A stretch of 64,000 nucleotides of DNA from Coriobacteriia bacterium (GTDB lineage: Bacteria > Actinomycetota > Coriobacteriia > Anaerosomatales > Anaerosomataceae): the NCBI GenBank assembly GCA_030651765.1, contig JAUSBY010000012.1, positions 393,953-457,952 on the forward strand, read 5' to 3'. This document shows, in pieces, positions 34,322 through 44,025 of this stretch. Position 1 is the first letter of the stretch. Every line of letters begins with the position of its first letter. The notes beneath the pieces were generated by a model. That model had not been told where the DNA came from. It made no database searches and saw only the letters and a list, made by a program, of their open reading frames with translations. The position numbers were made by a program, and so were the translations under genes.

Positions 34322-35161
34322 GCGCTCGAGGTTTTCCCGTAGTTGCGCCCCGAACTCCTCCGTCTCGAGCGCGAGCGCGACATTGGTCTCGATCCACGAC
34401 AGGATGTTGCCGGTGTCGTAGCCCTGGCAGTTCATGGTGACCGCGAAGACGTCCTCGCTCTTGAGGAGCTCACGCAGCGCGTCGGTCAGCTGGATCTCGC
34501 CGCCTCGCCCCGCTTCGATGTGCGGGAGGATCTCCATGACCTTGGGTGTGAGCAGGTACCGGCCGAAGATCGCCATGTTGCTCGGCGCCTCGTTGACAGG
34601 CGGCTTCTCGACGAGATCGGTGAGCTTCCACACGCCGGGCTCCACCTCGTGGCCGGCGATGACACCGTAGCGGCTCACGTACTGCTGCTCCACCGGCTCG
34701 ACCGCGATGACGGAGGCGCCGTACTTGTCGTAGACCTCCTTGAGGCGCGACAGACAGCCATGCCCGGGCACGATGACATCGCCGAGGAGCACGAAGAACG
34801 GCTCGTCGAGCGTGTGCGGGGCGCCACACAACACGGCGTGGCCGAGACCGCGCGGGCGACCCTGGCGCACGTAGAAGACGTTGGCGAGCTCGGGGATGTT
34901 GCGGATCTGGCGCAGCTTGTCGGTGCTGCCCGAGCGCTCGAGCAGGTCCTCGAGCTCCACCGAGCGGTCGAAGTGGTCCTCGATGGCGCGCTTGCCGCGA
35001 CCCGTGATCATGAGGATGTCGTCGACGCCGGCCGCGACCGCCTCTTCCACGACGTACTGGATGACCGGCTTACTCACGACCGGCAGCATCTCCTTCGGCT
35101 GCTCCTTGGTAGCCGGCAGGAACCGCGTCCCAAGCCCAGCCGCCGGGATGATCGCCTTCAT
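34310..35161 (-). CDS. galU: UTP-glucose-1-phosphate uridylyltransferase
   Basis: This 283-residue enzyme makes UDP-glucose. It begins MKAIIPAAGLGTRFLPATK followed by QPKEMLPV, and has RGKRAIEDHFDRS, YVRQGRPRGLGHAVLCG, FVLLGDVI and VEKPPVNEAPSNMAIFGRY, all diagnostic of GalU. Length and order are standard. It supplies UDP-glucose to the glycan island and sits at the edge of it. 3' ends of galU and the asparagine-synthase-like gene overlap. Confidence 0.95.
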   Translation of the reverse strand: MKAIIPAAGLGTRFLPATKEQPKEMLPVVSKPVIQYVVEEAVAAGVDDILMITGRGKRAIEDHFDRSVELEDLLERSGSTDKLRQIRNIPELANVFYVRQGRPRGLGHAVLCGAPHTLDEPFFVLLGDVIVPGHGCLSRLKEVYDKYGASVIAVEPVEQQYVSRYGVIAGHEVEPGVWKLTDLVEKPPVNEAPSNMAIFGRYLLTPKVMEILPHIEAGRGGEIQLTDALRELLKSEDVFAVTMNCQGYDTGNILSWIETNVALALETEEFGAQLRENLERLLG

Positions 35162-35236
35162 GACTCGCCTTCTTCCAAAAGAATCGACATGGACGTGTCC
35201 CGCGCTCCGGGCACACGCCCCCGATAACGAATTCGG

Positions 35237-35256
35237 GGCGCGGGATCACCCGCGCC
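35237..35256 (-). terminator. GC-rich hairpin after the membrane protein gene
   Basis: GGCGCGGG (35237-35244) and CCCGCGCC (35249-35256) form an 8-bp stem with a 4-base ATCA loop, 33 bases downstream of the membrane protein stop. There is no clear T-run, so it may be a weak terminator or an RNA-stabilising hairpin upstream of galU. Confidence 0.35.
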
Positions 35257-35288
35257 ACCCCACCACCCTACACCACGGTCACGGAACG

Positions 35289-36845
35289 TCAATCGTGAGC
35301 AGGTGACACAAGAAGCAGAGCAGTGCCGATGAGCGCCAGCGGCATCACGTGCTGACCCCAGTAACTGCTGCTCGGCCCCACCACGAGGTAGAAGACAAGC
35401 CAGAACGCCGGCAGCGAGGCCGCCAACCACGCCAGCCACCTGTCCCGTCGCAGCGCGTACCAGAGGCCGACGATGCCAAGCGGCAGGAAGACCGCCGCCG
35501 GGAACGAGAACATGCCATACGGGAACATCATGTAGCTCGTGGCGGGCAGCACCTTCACCTCAAGTGGGCGGCCCATGTTCTTCACGAGGAACGCTCCCCC
35601 GTCCGTACCGGTGGCCGCATCCGAGATGATGCTCTGCGCCGCACCGTAATGCACGAAAAGGGCAACGCCGAAGATGGCGAGCAAGATCGCGCCCGCCACG
35701 ACGGCCTTCCGTGCGGACGCGTCCTTCCGGGCGGCCATGAAAGCGCCCACCGTGAGGATGACGAGCCAGACCACCATCACCTCGCGCATGAGTGTGGCAA
35801 GGAGCGCGAAGCACATAGCCACGACGAGTTGTTTCCGAGACAGAGCGAACACGCTCGCCAACACCGCAAGCGCCGTCCACCAGTCATGCTGGAACACGTT
35901 CAGCCACACGGTGGAGAGCAGCATGACGGGGTACAGCACCACCCCCAGGAAGACCGCGCCTTCACCCACGTGGTCACGAAACGCCCAGTATGCGAGGACC
36001 AGGACCGACGCGGCAGCCATCATCGAAAACGTCACGACAGACCCCACGCCGCCGAAAAGGGCCGTCACCCGCCAGATCCAGAACATCCACGGCTGTCGGA
36101 TGAGGAACGGACTGCCCCAGTTCGTCGTGAATCCGGTCTCATCGAAGGCGTCTTCATTGATGAGCCGCACATCGTGGCTCGCCGAATAGAAGTACGCGTC
36201 GTAGTACGGATCTCCGTCGGCCATTCGGTGGACCGTCCGCACGTTGATCATGTAGTCGATCGCGTACTCGCCGTCGGCCGGCTCGGTTCTGACCAGGTCG
36301 CGCAACGGCTCCGTGGCCGGCCACGCCGTGGCGACGAATCCGAGTGCCACAACGCCGATCGTCGCCCATCCCACCAAGCGGCGCACGTCCCGACCCGTGG
36401 GCACGATGTGCGGCAACCGATTCAGGCCGAGGACCACGAGCGGCGTCACGAGCGTGCCGGCAAGCACCACGAGCACCCAGCCGGTGCTGCCCCCCGACAC
36501 GACCGGGTTCGCCTGGAGCATCGGAATGATCGTGGCGGTATAGAGACTGCCCGTGACATCCACGTTGGCGTACGGCGGCATCGCCTGCAGCGCGCTCGTG
36601 AGCGACCGCACCGAGAACACCACGCTTGCCGCCGCCGAGCCGAGGAATCCCGCAGCGACTCCGGCGATGAGTCCGGTCGTATCGTCGCGCGCGATCAGCC
36701 AGACGATCGCACCGGCGATCACCGGCACCATGATGATCGGCGCGATCGCCCAGTACGCGAACAGCAGCACGAACGTCACGATACCCGCGAGGGATGCGAG
36801 TACGACCCTCACGACGTTGACGCCGGCGACGCTACGAGAGCCCAC
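35289..36845 (-). CDS. Polytopic membrane protein, GT-C-like
   Basis: This 518-residue protein has about eleven hydrophobic segments. After four N-terminal helices there is a large loop (about 195-255) with [30 protein letters not shown] and [12 protein letters not shown], whose Asp-containing position is like the first extracytoplasmic loop of GT-C glycosyltransferases and related DUF2029-type proteins. It would use a lipid-linked sugar or be a mannosyltransferase-like enzyme; the fold assignment is inference. The GTG start overlaps the hemL stop by 14 bases with GAGGTG upstream, so it is read with hemL although functionally it belongs to the glycan side. Confidence 0.65.
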   Translation of the reverse strand: MGSRSVAGVNVVRVVLASLAGIVTFVLLFAYWAIAPIIMVPVIAGAIVWLIARDDTTGLIAGVAAGFLGSAAASVVFSVRSLTSALQAMPPYANVDVTGSLYTATIIPMLQANPVVSGGSTGWVLVVLAGTLVTPLVVLGLNRLPHIVPTGRDVRRLVGWATIGVVALGFVATAWPATEPLRDLVRTEPADGEYAIDYMINVRTVHRMADGDPYYDAYFYSASHDVRLINEDAFDETGFTTNWGSPFLIRQPWMFWIWRVTALFGGVGSVVTFSMMAAASVLVLAYWAFRDHVGEGAVFLGVVLYPVMLLSTVWLNVFQHDWWTALAVLASVFALSRKQLVVAMCFALLATLMREVMVVWLVILTVGAFMAARKDASARKAVVAGAILLAIFGVALFVHYGAAQSIISDAATGTDGGAFLVKNMGRPLEVKVLPATSYMMFPYGMFSFPAAVFLPLGIVGLWYALRRDRWLAWLAASLPAFWLVFYLVVGPSSSYWGQHVMPLALIGTALLLVSPAHD

Positions 36846-38118
36846 TGAGCACCTCGGCAGCGGCGGTGGTCATCGCGTCGATGTCGGCATCCGAGTGAGC
36901 CATACCGACGAACGTCGCCTCGAACTGACTCGGCGCGAGTACGAAGCCCCGGTCGAGCATTCCGCGGAAGTACGCGCCAAAGCGCTCGGTGTCGCTCGTG
37001 GATGCGGTGGGCCAGTCGACGACCTCGGCCGATGTGAAGAACATGCACGCCATCGCCCCGACGCGGGTGAGACACGCCTCCACGCCCGACGCGACGAGGG
37101 CGGTGCGCAGCCCCGCCTCGAGGCGCGCGCCCTTGCGCTCGAGCTCGGCGTAGACGCCGGGCCGGGAGAGCTCGGCGATGAGCGCGAGACCGGCCACCAT
37201 CGCGATCGGGTTGCCCGAGAGCGTGCCCGCCTGGTAGACAGGGCCGATCGGCGCGAGGTGCTCCATGATCTCGCGCTTGCCGCCAAAGGCGCCGACCGGG
37301 AAGCCGCCGCCGATGATCTTGCCGAGTGTGGTGAGGTCGGGCATGACGCCGTAGCGCTCCTGTGCGCCACCGAGCGCCACGCGAAATCCGGTGATGACCT
37401 CATCGAAGATGAGCACGGTGCCGTGCGCGTCGCACAGCGCGCGCAGACCCTCGAGGTAGCCCTCGGCAGGCGGCACGACGCCCATGTTGCCGGCGACCGG
37501 CTCCACGATGATGGCCGCCACCTGCTCCGGATAAGCCGCGAGCGCCTCACGGACCGCCTCGAGGTCGTTGTACGGCAGCACGATCGTGTCGGCGGTGGCG
37601 CCGGCCGTGACACCGGGCGTCCCGGGGATGCCGAGTGTCAGCAAGCCGCTGCCGGCGGCCACGAGCAGCGCGTCCGAGTGACCGTGGTAGTTGCCGTCGA
37701 ACTTGATGAACTTGTCCCGGCCGGTGTAGCCGCGGGCCAGACGGATGGCGCTCATGGTGGCCTCTGTGCCGCTCGAGACCATGCGCACCATCTCGATGGA
37801 CGGCACCGCCGCGATGACCGCCTCGGCAGCGCGCACCTCGATCTCGGTGGGAGCGCCGTAGCTCGTGCCCCGGTCCAACTGCTCGCGCACGGCGTCGAGC
37901 ACCACGTCGGGCGCGTGGCCGAGGATCATCGGTCCCCAGGAGGCCACGAAGTCGATGTACTCGTTACCGTCGGCGTCCCAGACGCGGGAGCCCTTGGCGC
38001 GCTCGTAGAAGATCGGATCGGTGCCCACGCTTCGGAACGCCCGGACCGGCGAGTTCACGCCACCGGGGATCACGCGCTGCGCGCGGGCGAACAGGTCCGA
38101 GGAGTGTGCGTGCTGCAT
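36832..38118 (-). CDS. hemL: Glutamate-1-semialdehyde 2,1-aminomutase
   Basis: This 428-residue PLP enzyme converts glutamate-1-semialdehyde to 5-aminolevulinate, the second step of the C5 route. It has [51 protein letters not shown] and the PLP lysine in [17 protein letters not shown]. The ATG at 38118 begins [14 protein letters not shown], standard for HemL. It is the last heme gene of the block starting with hemA. Confidence 0.97.
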   Translation of the reverse strand: MQHAHSSDLFARAQRVIPGGVNSPVRAFRSVGTDPIFYERAKGSRVWDADGNEYIDFVASWGPMILGHAPDVVLDAVREQLDRGTSYGAPTEIEVRAAEAVIAAVPSIEMVRMVSSGTEATMSAIRLARGYTGRDKFIKFDGNYHGHSDALLVAAGSGLLTLGIPGTPGVTAGATADTIVLPYNDLEAVREALAAYPEQVAAIIVEPVAGNMGVVPPAEGYLEGLRALCDAHGTVLIFDEVITGFRVALGGAQERYGVMPDLTTLGKIIGGGFPVGAFGGKREIMEHLAPIGPVYQAGTLSGNPIAMVAGLALIAELSRPGVYAELERKGARLEAGLRTALVASGVEACLTRVGAMACMFFTSAEVVDWPTASTSDTERFGAYFRGMLDRGFVLAPSQFEATFVGMAHSDADIDAMTTAAAEVLSGLS

Positions 38119-38184
38119 GTCCGGAAAACCCCCTAGGGAGTCGGGAACGGCCGAAAGCAGAGTATATCAGCCCGCCTTGGCCGA

Positions 38185-39171
38185 CTACTCGCCATCCGCG
38201 AAGTACCGCATGGGCGCGCGCTTGAACTCCTGCACCGGGTAGAGCACGCGCGGCGGCTCGAGGTCGCTCGCCACCCGGATGCGGTCCACCGTCCGGTCGA
38301 GCGCGGCCCGATCGGCCACCTCGACGAGTGCGAGAACCGCGGTTCCCGCACCGGGCACGCGGCGCGTGAAGCAGTGCAGCACCTCGGAGAACGAACCGAT
38401 GACCTCCCCGTGCGACGCGTGCTCGTCCGGACACAGCCACACGGTGAGCGCCAGCCGCAGGGGATCCTCGCGCGTGCGGAGCGTGGCCTCGATGCCCCGC
38501 ATATCGCCGGCGGAGACCAGCGACTGCACCTGGCCGAGCGCACCGCGCTCGTCGATGTCGTACCCGCACTCGCCCAGCGTGATAGCCAGGTCCGAGAACG
38601 GACGCTGCACGAGCGGGAACTCGCCCTGGAGCAACCGCACGAGTGCCTTCTCGTCTCGGGAGAGCGCTACGTCCTGCCCTGCGGATGCGGGTCCGGGCAG
38701 CTCGGGCGCGCCCTCGGCATCAAACGCCCCCGTCACCTTGAACGCCTCGTCCGGCAGCACGCGGTAGCGGTCGGCCGCCGACACCCGGCCGGCGATCTCA
38801 GCCTCGGCGACCTCGAGGCGCACACGTGACGGCGCGAGGATCGCGTACCACAGCGGGTAGCGGTCCTCCATCTCGAAGGCGTGCGTCACGCCCGGCAGCG
38901 TGCCGAGATGCGCCGCAGCCGCCTCGATCCGATCCTCGGGAACCGCGACGGCGCCGAGCGCCGCCTCATAGCCGAACGCGCCGGGTGCGAAGACCGCGCC
39001 GATGCGCACGATCACGCGCTCGGCGCGGAGGTCGCGGAGCGCCGAGATGACGTCGTCCTCGGACATGCCCACCCGCGCGCCGAGATCGGCGTACGGGCGC
39101 AGCGAAAGCGGTAGTCCCTCGGCGAGCGCGGTGACAAGCCGAGAGACGGTCTCGTCGAGCTGGTGGCGCAT
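38185..39171 (-). CDS. ahbAB: Fused siroheme decarboxylase, AhbA and AhbB on one chain
   Basis: This 328-residue protein is a tandem of two AsnC/Lrp-like siroheme decarboxylase units. The first spans about 1-155 (LSLRPYADLGARVGMSEDDVISALRDL, IGAVFAPGAFGYEAALGA); the second spans about 175-325 (LVQRPFSDLAITLG, RTREDPLRLALTVWL). AhbA and AhbB usually are separate and form a heterodimer that removes two carboxyl groups of siroheme. The ATG at 39171 has GGAGG five bases upstream; the much longer open frame upstream overlaps ahbD out of phase. It follows ahbD by 38 bases. Confidence 0.87.
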   Translation of the reverse strand: MRHQLDETVSRLVTALAEGLPLSLRPYADLGARVGMSEDDVISALRDLRAERVIVRIGAVFAPGAFGYEAALGAVAVPEDRIEAAAAHLGTLPGVTHAFEMEDRYPLWYAILAPSRVRLEVAEAEIAGRVSAADRYRVLPDEAFKVTGAFDAEGAPELPGPASAGQDVALSRDEKALVRLLQGEFPLVQRPFSDLAITLGECGYDIDERGALGQVQSLVSAGDMRGIEATLRTREDPLRLALTVWLCPDEHASHGEVIGSFSEVLHCFTRRVPGAGTAVLALVEVADRAALDRTVDRIRVASDLEPPRVLYPVQEFKRAPMRYFADGE

Positions 39172-39209
39172 CGTGTCCTCCGGGGCCGGGAGCGGCCCTT
39201 TGGTGTCGG

Positions 39210-40634
39210 TCAGGCGTCGGTCTCGTCGCACGCGCCGGTCCAGCCGGGCGGCTCGTAGATGCAGTACGGCTCGGCCTCGAGGTAGTCGCCGGTGATCTCG
39301 AGCGCACGCGCACGGCACCCGCCGCAGACGGCCTTGTACTCGCACGCGCCGCACTTGCCCTTGAGCAGCGAGTAGTCGCGCAGGTCGTTGAAGACCTGCG
39401 AGTCGGTCCAGATCTGCGAGAACGGCCGGTCCTTGACGTTGCCGAGTTGCATATCGAAGTACCCGCATGGCTGCAGGTCGCCGGTGTGGCTGATGAAGCA
39501 GAACGTGATGCCGCCGAGGCACCCGCGCGTCATCGCGTCCAGACCGTACTCCTCGCGTGTGACCTTCTTGCCCTCGGCCTTGGCGAGCTGCCGGATGATC
39601 CGGTAGTAGTGCGGCGAGTCGGTCGGCTTGAAGTGCAGCGGGCTCGTCTTCTGCCGGTGGTACGCCCAGGTCAGCACCTTCTCGTACTCCTCGGGCGGCA
39701 GTTCCTTGTCGAGCAGGTCGCTCCCCCGGCCCGTCGGCACGAGCATGAAGATGTGGAACGCATCGATGCCGAGGGACTCGGCCAGATCGTGCACGGCCTC
39801 GACCTTGGTGTGGTTGAGCGTGGTGACCGTCATGTTGATCTGCACGCCGATGCCGTGACGCTTGGCGATCTTGATGCCTTCGATCGAGGCATCGAAACAG
39901 CCCACTTGGCCCCGGAACGCGTCGTGCTCATCGGCTGTGGGGAAGTCGATCGAGACCGAGATGCGCGGGATCCTGTGCTCGGCCATCTTGGCTGCGATGT
40001 CCTCGGTGATGAGGGTGGCGTTGGTGCCGATGACCGGCATGGCGCCCTTCTCGTGGGCGTAGTCCACGATCTCCCAGATATCGGGCCGCATGAGCGGCTC
40101 GCCGCCGGTCAAGATAATGATCGGGTTGGAGATCGTGACGATGTCGTCGATGACCTCTTTGATCTTGTCGAGCGACAACTCGCCGTCGTAGTGGCCGAAC
40201 TCGGCCGCCGCGCGACAGTGCGCGCACGAGAGGTTGCAGGAGCGCGTGATCTCCCACGCGATGATGCGCGGTGCCTTGATGCCGGTGCGCGCCTCATACG
40301 CGAGCGCCTCAGGCCCGCCGCCCGGACGGAAGCCCACGGAGCGCGCACCGCCGTGGCGCTGACGGTCGCCCGGGCCTCCAGGGTGGCCGCCGGGGTGGCC
40401 CGGCGGCGCCGGAGCCTCTGACGAAGCCTCCGCAGGGCGGGTTGTGCCCGAGGACAGCGAGGAAGAGGCTACCGGCGCGCCGGGCCCCGCGAGCGGCATT
40501 CCGATGGCGGTCTGCCCGCAACCGGCCAGGGCGTCGGCCATCTCCTGCTCGTCGATCGTCGGCCGGTCGTCTCCGAACTCCTCTTCGAGTTCCAGGTCGG
40601 GTCGGGCGTCTGAGTTCCCTACGTTGTCAGCCAT
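39210..40634 (-). CDS. ahbD: AhbD-type radical SAM heme synthase with long N-terminal extension
   Basis: This 474-residue enzyme would convert Fe-coproporphyrin III to heme by two oxidative decarboxylations. The radical SAM cluster is CNLSCAHC (Cys133, 137, 140) after IIAWEITRS, with PIIILTGGEPLMRPDI. The C-terminal iron-sulfur (SPASM-like) region holds RGCLGGITFCFIS, QPCGYFDMQLGNV, and GKCGACEYKAVCGGCRARA. The SPHYYRI and RGCLGG features fit AhbD better than AhbC. The first 115 residues are acidic then Pro/Gly/Ser-rich and low in complexity, unusual for the family; a later start is possible but no better ribosome site was seen. Confidence 0.87.
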   Translation of the reverse strand: MADNVGNSDARPDLELEEEFGDDRPTIDEQEMADALAGCGQTAIGMPLAGPGAPVASSSLSSGTTRPAEASSEAPAPPGHPGGHPGGPGDRQRHGGARSVGFRPGGGPEALAYEARTGIKAPRIIAWEITRSCNLSCAHCRAAAEFGHYDGELSLDKIKEVIDDIVTISNPIIILTGGEPLMRPDIWEIVDYAHEKGAMPVIGTNATLITEDIAAKMAEHRIPRISVSIDFPTADEHDAFRGQVGCFDASIEGIKIAKRHGIGVQINMTVTTLNHTKVEAVHDLAESLGIDAFHIFMLVPTGRGSDLLDKELPPEEYEKVLTWAYHRQKTSPLHFKPTDSPHYYRIIRQLAKAEGKKVTREEYGLDAMTRGCLGGITFCFISHTGDLQPCGYFDMQLGNVKDRPFSQIWTDSQVFNDLRDYSLLKGKCGACEYKAVCGGCRARALEITGDYLEAEPYCIYEPPGWTGACDETDA

Positions 40635-40660
40635 GTGTCCTGTCCTTCTCGGGCATCAGG

Positions 40661-41065
40661 TCATTCGGAGATGGGCACGACGACGACCGCCGTGCCGTAG
40701 GCGAAGATCTCGTTCGCCGGTTGGATGGAGGTGGAGTCGAAGCGCGCACCGACCACCGCGTTCGCGCCGAGGCTCACGGCGCTCGCCTGCAGACGCTCCA
40801 GCGCCTCCGAGCGTGTGGCCTCGGCAAGATGCACGAACTCGGTGATCTCACCGCCGACGATCGTACGCAGGCCGGCTACGGCCTGGTTGACGACGTCCTT
40901 GCTGCGGACGGCGACACCCCAGCAGAGCCCTATCGTGCGCTCGATGCGGTACCCCGCCGGAGCGTCCATGGTCGTGTACACGGGGATGCGGCGGGGCGCG
41001 TCTCCGTGCTCAGCCCCGGGCGCAGCGATGGGCTCGGGTTTCTTCTCGCCGTAGAATGCGCACAT
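40661..41065 (-). CDS. YbjQ-like (UPF0145) heavy-metal-binding domain protein
   Basis: This 134-residue protein has IPVYTTMDAPAGYRIERTIG, VVNQAVAGLRTIVGGEI and GANAVVGARFDSTSI, the conserved pattern of the UPF0145/YbjQ family, which forms pentameric shells of unknown function. An extra N-terminal MCAFYGEKKPEP tail precedes the domain. GGAGGG lies eight bases before the ATG. It sits four bases behind hemB and before ahbD, so it is co-transcribed with heme genes; a metal or tetrapyrrole role is possible but not shown. Confidence 0.85.
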   Translation of the reverse strand: MCAFYGEKKPEPIAAPGAEHGDAPRRIPVYTTMDAPAGYRIERTIGLCWGVAVRSKDVVNQAVAGLRTIVGGEITEFVHLAEATRSEALERLQASAVSLGANAVVGARFDSTSIQPANEIFAYGTAVVVVPISE

Positions 41066-41069
41066 CCGC

Positions 41070-42050
41070 CTAGCCCTCCTCGAGCCACTTCGCCGCGTCC
41101 TTGGCGTGGTACGTGAGGATGAGGTCGGCGCCGGCACGCTTGAAGCCGGTGAGCGTCTCGAGCACCACGCGGCGCTCGTCGATCCAGCCGTTGGCGGCGG
41201 CGGCCTTCACCATCGCGTACTCGCCACTCACGTTGTAGGCGGCGGTCGGGTACCCGAACTCGTCTTTCACGCGGCGGATGATATCCATGTACGCCAGCGC
41301 CGGCTTGACCATCACGATGTCGGCGCCCTCGGCGATGTCGAGCGCGGTCTCCCGAAGCGCTTCCTCGGTGTTGGCCGCATCCATCTGGTAGGCGCGGCGG
41401 TCGCCAAAGGCCGGGGCGCTGTCGGCGGCGTCGCGGAACGGACCGTAGTAGGCGCTCGCGTACTTGGCCGAGTACGCCATGATCGGGATGTCGCCGTAGC
41501 CCTCGGCATCGAGCGCCGCGCGTATGGCGGCCACGCGGCCGTCCATCATGTCCGAGGGCGCCACCATGTCGGCGCCGGCCTCGGCGTGGCTCACGGCCGT
41601 GGAGGCGAGCATCTCGAGCGTCACGTCGTTCATGACGCACCCGTGCTCATCGAGCGCGCCGCAGTGCCCGTGCGAGGTGTACTCGCACATGCAGACGTCG
41701 GTCACCACCGTGAAGTCCGGGTCGTGCTCCTTGATGACGCGAATCGCCTGCTGCACGATCCCGTCTTCGGCAAACGCACCGCTGCCCGCCTCGTCCTTGG
41801 TATCGGGGATGCCGAACAAGATGACCGCGGGGATGCCGAGGCTCTTGAGCTCGTCGATCTCGGCGGGAAGCTGGTCGAGCGAGAGGTTGAACACGCCGGG
41901 CATCGACGAGACCTCGCGGCGCACGTTCTTCCCGAAGACGACGAACAGCGGGTAGATGAGGTCCGCAGCGTCAAGCGTGGTCTCGCGCACCATCGCGCGC
42001 AGCGCCGAGGTGCGGCGCAGGCGGCGGGGCCGGTAGGCGGGGAACTCCAT
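41070..42050 (-). CDS. hemB: Delta-aminolevulinic acid dehydratase (porphobilinogen synthase)
   Basis: This 326-residue enzyme joins two 5-aminolevulinate molecules to porphobilinogen. It has the zinc-type cysteine set [15 protein letters not shown], the first active lysine in [19 protein letters not shown] and the Schiff-base lysine in [18 protein letters not shown] lies five bases before the ATG at 42050, where family homology begins ([14 protein letters not shown]). It lies directly after the tRNA-Ala and its terminator. Confidence 0.97.
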   Translation of the reverse strand: MEFPAYRPRRLRRTSALRAMVRETTLDAADLIYPLFVVFGKNVRREVSSMPGVFNLSLDQLPAEIDELKSLGIPAVILFGIPDTKDEAGSGAFAEDGIVQQAIRVIKEHDPDFTVVTDVCMCEYTSHGHCGALDEHGCVMNDVTLEMLASTAVSHAEAGADMVAPSDMMDGRVAAIRAALDAEGYGDIPIMAYSAKYASAYYGPFRDAADSAPAFGDRRAYQMDAANTEEALRETALDIAEGADIVMVKPALAYMDIIRRVKDEFGYPTAAYNVSGEYAMVKAAAANGWIDERRVVLETLTGFKRAGADLILTYHAKDAAKWLEEG

Positions 42051-42091
42051 GGCGGTTCCTTCCCTCGTGGGCGACACATTCCTGCCAAACA

Positions 42092-42126
42092 GTCGAGGCG
42101 CCCCGCACACGGCAGGCCGCCTCGAC
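42092..42126 (-). terminator. Intrinsic terminator after tRNA-Ala
   Basis: CGCCTCGAC (42118-42126) and GTCGAGGCG (42092-42100) form a perfect 9-bp stem, read on the minus strand 11 bases after the tRNA 3' end and followed by TGTTTGG. It would end tRNA or hemA-hemC-hemD transcripts before hemB. Confidence 0.6.
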
Positions 42127-42137
42127 ATCACATCCGA

Positions 42138-42213
42138 TGGTGGAGATGAGCGGGCTCGAACCGCCGACCTCTGCGTTGCGAACGCAGCGCTCTCCCAGCT
42201 GAGCTACATCCCC
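42138..42213 (-). tRNA. tRNA-Ala (anticodon CGC)
   Basis: The 76-nt gene begins GGGGATGTAGCTCAG and ends with the T-loop GGTTCGAGCC and an encoded CCA. The acceptor stem GGGGATG/CATCTCC pairs with one G-U. The anticodon stem CTGCG/CGCAG encloses the loop TTCGCAA, giving anticodon CGC (GCG codons). It lies between hemD and hemB on the same strand. TTGACA at 42278-42283, just past the hemD stop, could be its -35 box. Confidence 0.95.
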
Positions 42214-42283
42214 ATCTGCGCACACGACCGATGAGGGTCCGAATGCAGATGTATACAATGCCGAGCGATGCTCGCTTTGTCAA

Positions 42284-43048
42284 TCAGCCGAAGTACGCCC
42301 CGAGCGCCTCGACGAGCGCCGGAATGGTGTACTCGGCGGGCTCCACCGCAACGTCCATGCCGAGTTCGCGCGCGGTCGCCGCGGTGATCGGTCCGATGCA
42401 TGCGATCGCCACGCCGGAGAGGGCGACTCCCCCGGCCAGGGCGGCGAAATGACGCACCGTCGACGACGACGTGAAGACGACCGCGTCGGCCTCGCCCGCG
42501 CGCATGCGAGCGAGCGTAGCTGCGTCGCCGGCACCCGGCACCGTGCGGTACACGGGAACCACGTCGACGCGTGCACCGCGCGCCCGGAGCCCCTCGGGCA
42601 ACACATCGCGCGCCTCGAGCGCGCGCGGGAGCAGGATGCGGGTGTCCTCACTCACGCCGCGCGCGCACAACCCCTCGAGGACACCCTCGCCCACATGGTC
42701 GTCGGGCACGAAGTCGGCGCGGATGCCGTTGCGCTCGAGCGCCTCGGCTGTGGCCGGTCCCACCGAGGCCACGCGAAGTCCGTGCATGTGGCGCGCATCG
42801 ACGTCGGCCTCGGCCATGCGCCCGAAGAAGCGCTCCACCGCGTTGACGGAGGTGAAGACGACCCAGGAGTACAGGTCCAGGCTATGAATCGCGTCGTCGA
42901 CCGGCCCGAAGTCAGGCGGGTCCACGACCTCGATCGTCGGGAAGACGAGTACCTCGGCGCCGGCGTCCTCGAGCAGGCGCACGAGCGCGGCTACCTGCGG
43001 AAGCGCCCGCGTCACCACCACACGCTTTCCTGCCAGCGGTCCTGCCAT
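42284..43048 (-). CDS. hemD: Uroporphyrinogen-III synthase
   Basis: This 254-residue enzyme closes and inverts ring D of hydroxymethylbilane. It has KRVVVTRALPQVAALVRLL at the N-terminus, WVVFTSVNAVERFF, RVASVGPATAEALE, and the second-domain VVFTSSSTVRHFAAL and IACIGPITAATARELG. The ATG at 43048 has GGAGG seven bases upstream; another ATG two codons earlier is too close. It is not fused to a uroporphyrinogen methyltransferase, so the CobA activity required for siroheme must come from elsewhere. Confidence 0.93.
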   Translation of the reverse strand: MAGPLAGKRVVVTRALPQVAALVRLLEDAGAEVLVFPTIEVVDPPDFGPVDDAIHSLDLYSWVVFTSVNAVERFFGRMAEADVDARHMHGLRVASVGPATAEALERNGIRADFVPDDHVGEGVLEGLCARGVSEDTRILLPRALEARDVLPEGLRARGARVDVVPVYRTVPGAGDAATLARMRAGEADAVVFTSSSTVRHFAALAGGVALSGVAIACIGPITAATARELGMDVAVEPAEYTIPALVEALGAYFG

Positions 43049-43062
43049 CGGCATGCCTCCGA

Positions 43063-44025
43063 TCACGTGCCGAGCAGCGTGTCGACGTCTCCGTCCGGCG
43101 ACGCTTCCCGGATCTCGGCGAGGATCGCATCGGCGCCGAGCGCGCGCAGGCGGACGACCATCGCCACGCCAAGCGCCTCGGGCTCGCCGGCGTCCCCGCA
43201 CAGCTGCTCGCGGATGATGCGGGCGCCATCCACGGAACCCACCATCGCGTCCATCGTGAGCGTGCCGTCCTCGTAGCGCGCGTACGCGCCGATGGGAACC
43301 TGACAACCGCCTTCAAGCGAGCTCATGACGACACGCTCGGCGGTCACGCACTCCATCGTCTCGGGATGGCCGATCTGCTCCATGACGTGCAGCATGAACT
43401 CGTCGTCCTCGCGGATCTCGACGCCGATGGCGCCCTGACCCACGGCCGGGACCATCTGCGTCACGGGCACGTAGCTCGTGATGCGATCGGCCCAGCCCAT
43501 GCGCGTGATGCCTGCCGAGGCGAGCACGACCGCGTCAACCTCGCCGTTCTCGGCCTTACGCATGCGCGTGTCGAGGTTGCCGCGCACATCCACGATCTCG
43601 AGGTCGGGACGCACGTGCACGGCCTGCGATCGACGACGGAGACTCGACGTGCCGAGCTTCGCGCCCTCGGGCAGTGTCGTCAGATCGTAGCCCGCGCCCG
43701 AGACGAGCACGTCACGCGGGTCCACACGCTCGGGCATGGCAGCGATGATGCATCCGTCCGGGAGCTCGGTCGGCACGTCTTTCATGGAGTGGACGCACAG
43801 ATCCACGGTCCCGGCGAGCAGCTCGACTTCGAGTTCTTTGGTGAACAGGCCCTTGCCGCCCACCTTGGCCAGCGGCACGTCTAAGATCTTGTCGCCGGTG
43901 GTCTTGATGATTCTGAGGGTCACGGGGAGGCCGGTGATCTCCTCGAGGCGCGCCTTGATGTACTCGGACTGCCACAGCGCGAGCTTCGACCCGCGGGTGC
44001 CGATGACCAGTTCCTTACGCTCCAC
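43063..44025 (-). CDS. hemC: Porphobilinogen deaminase (hydroxymethylbilane synthase)
   Basis: This 320-residue enzyme polymerises four porphobilinogens. It has VIGTRGSKLALWQSEYI, IIKTTGDKILDVPLAKVGGKG, CVHSMKDVPTELP, LGTSSLRRRSQ and the dipyrromethane cofactor cysteine in SSLEGGCQVPIGAYA. The GTG at 44025 overlaps the hemA end by 11 bases and begins the family-like sequence VERKELVIGTRGS; a TTG two codons earlier is an alternative. Confidence 0.96.
   Translation of the reverse strand: MERKELVIGTRGSKLALWQSEYIKARLEEITGLPVTLRIIKTTGDKILDVPLAKVGGKGLFTKELEVELLAGTVDLCVHSMKDVPTELPDGCIIAAMPERVDPRDVLVSGAGYDLTTLPEGAKLGTSSLRRRSQAVHVRPDLEIVDVRGNLDTRMRKAENGEVDAVVLASAGITRMGWADRITSYVPVTQMVPAVGQGAIGVEIREDDEFMLHVMEQIGHPETMECVTAERVVMSSLEGGCQVPIGAYARYEDGTLTMDAMVGSVDGARIIREQLCGDAGEPEALGVAMVVRLRALGADAILAEIREASPDGDVDTLLGT

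Noticed and set aside
38185..39522. Longer 445-codon version of the siroheme decarboxylase
   Set aside because: The first 117 codons overlap ahbD out of frame and are Arg-rich; GGAGG five bases before 39171 marks the real start.
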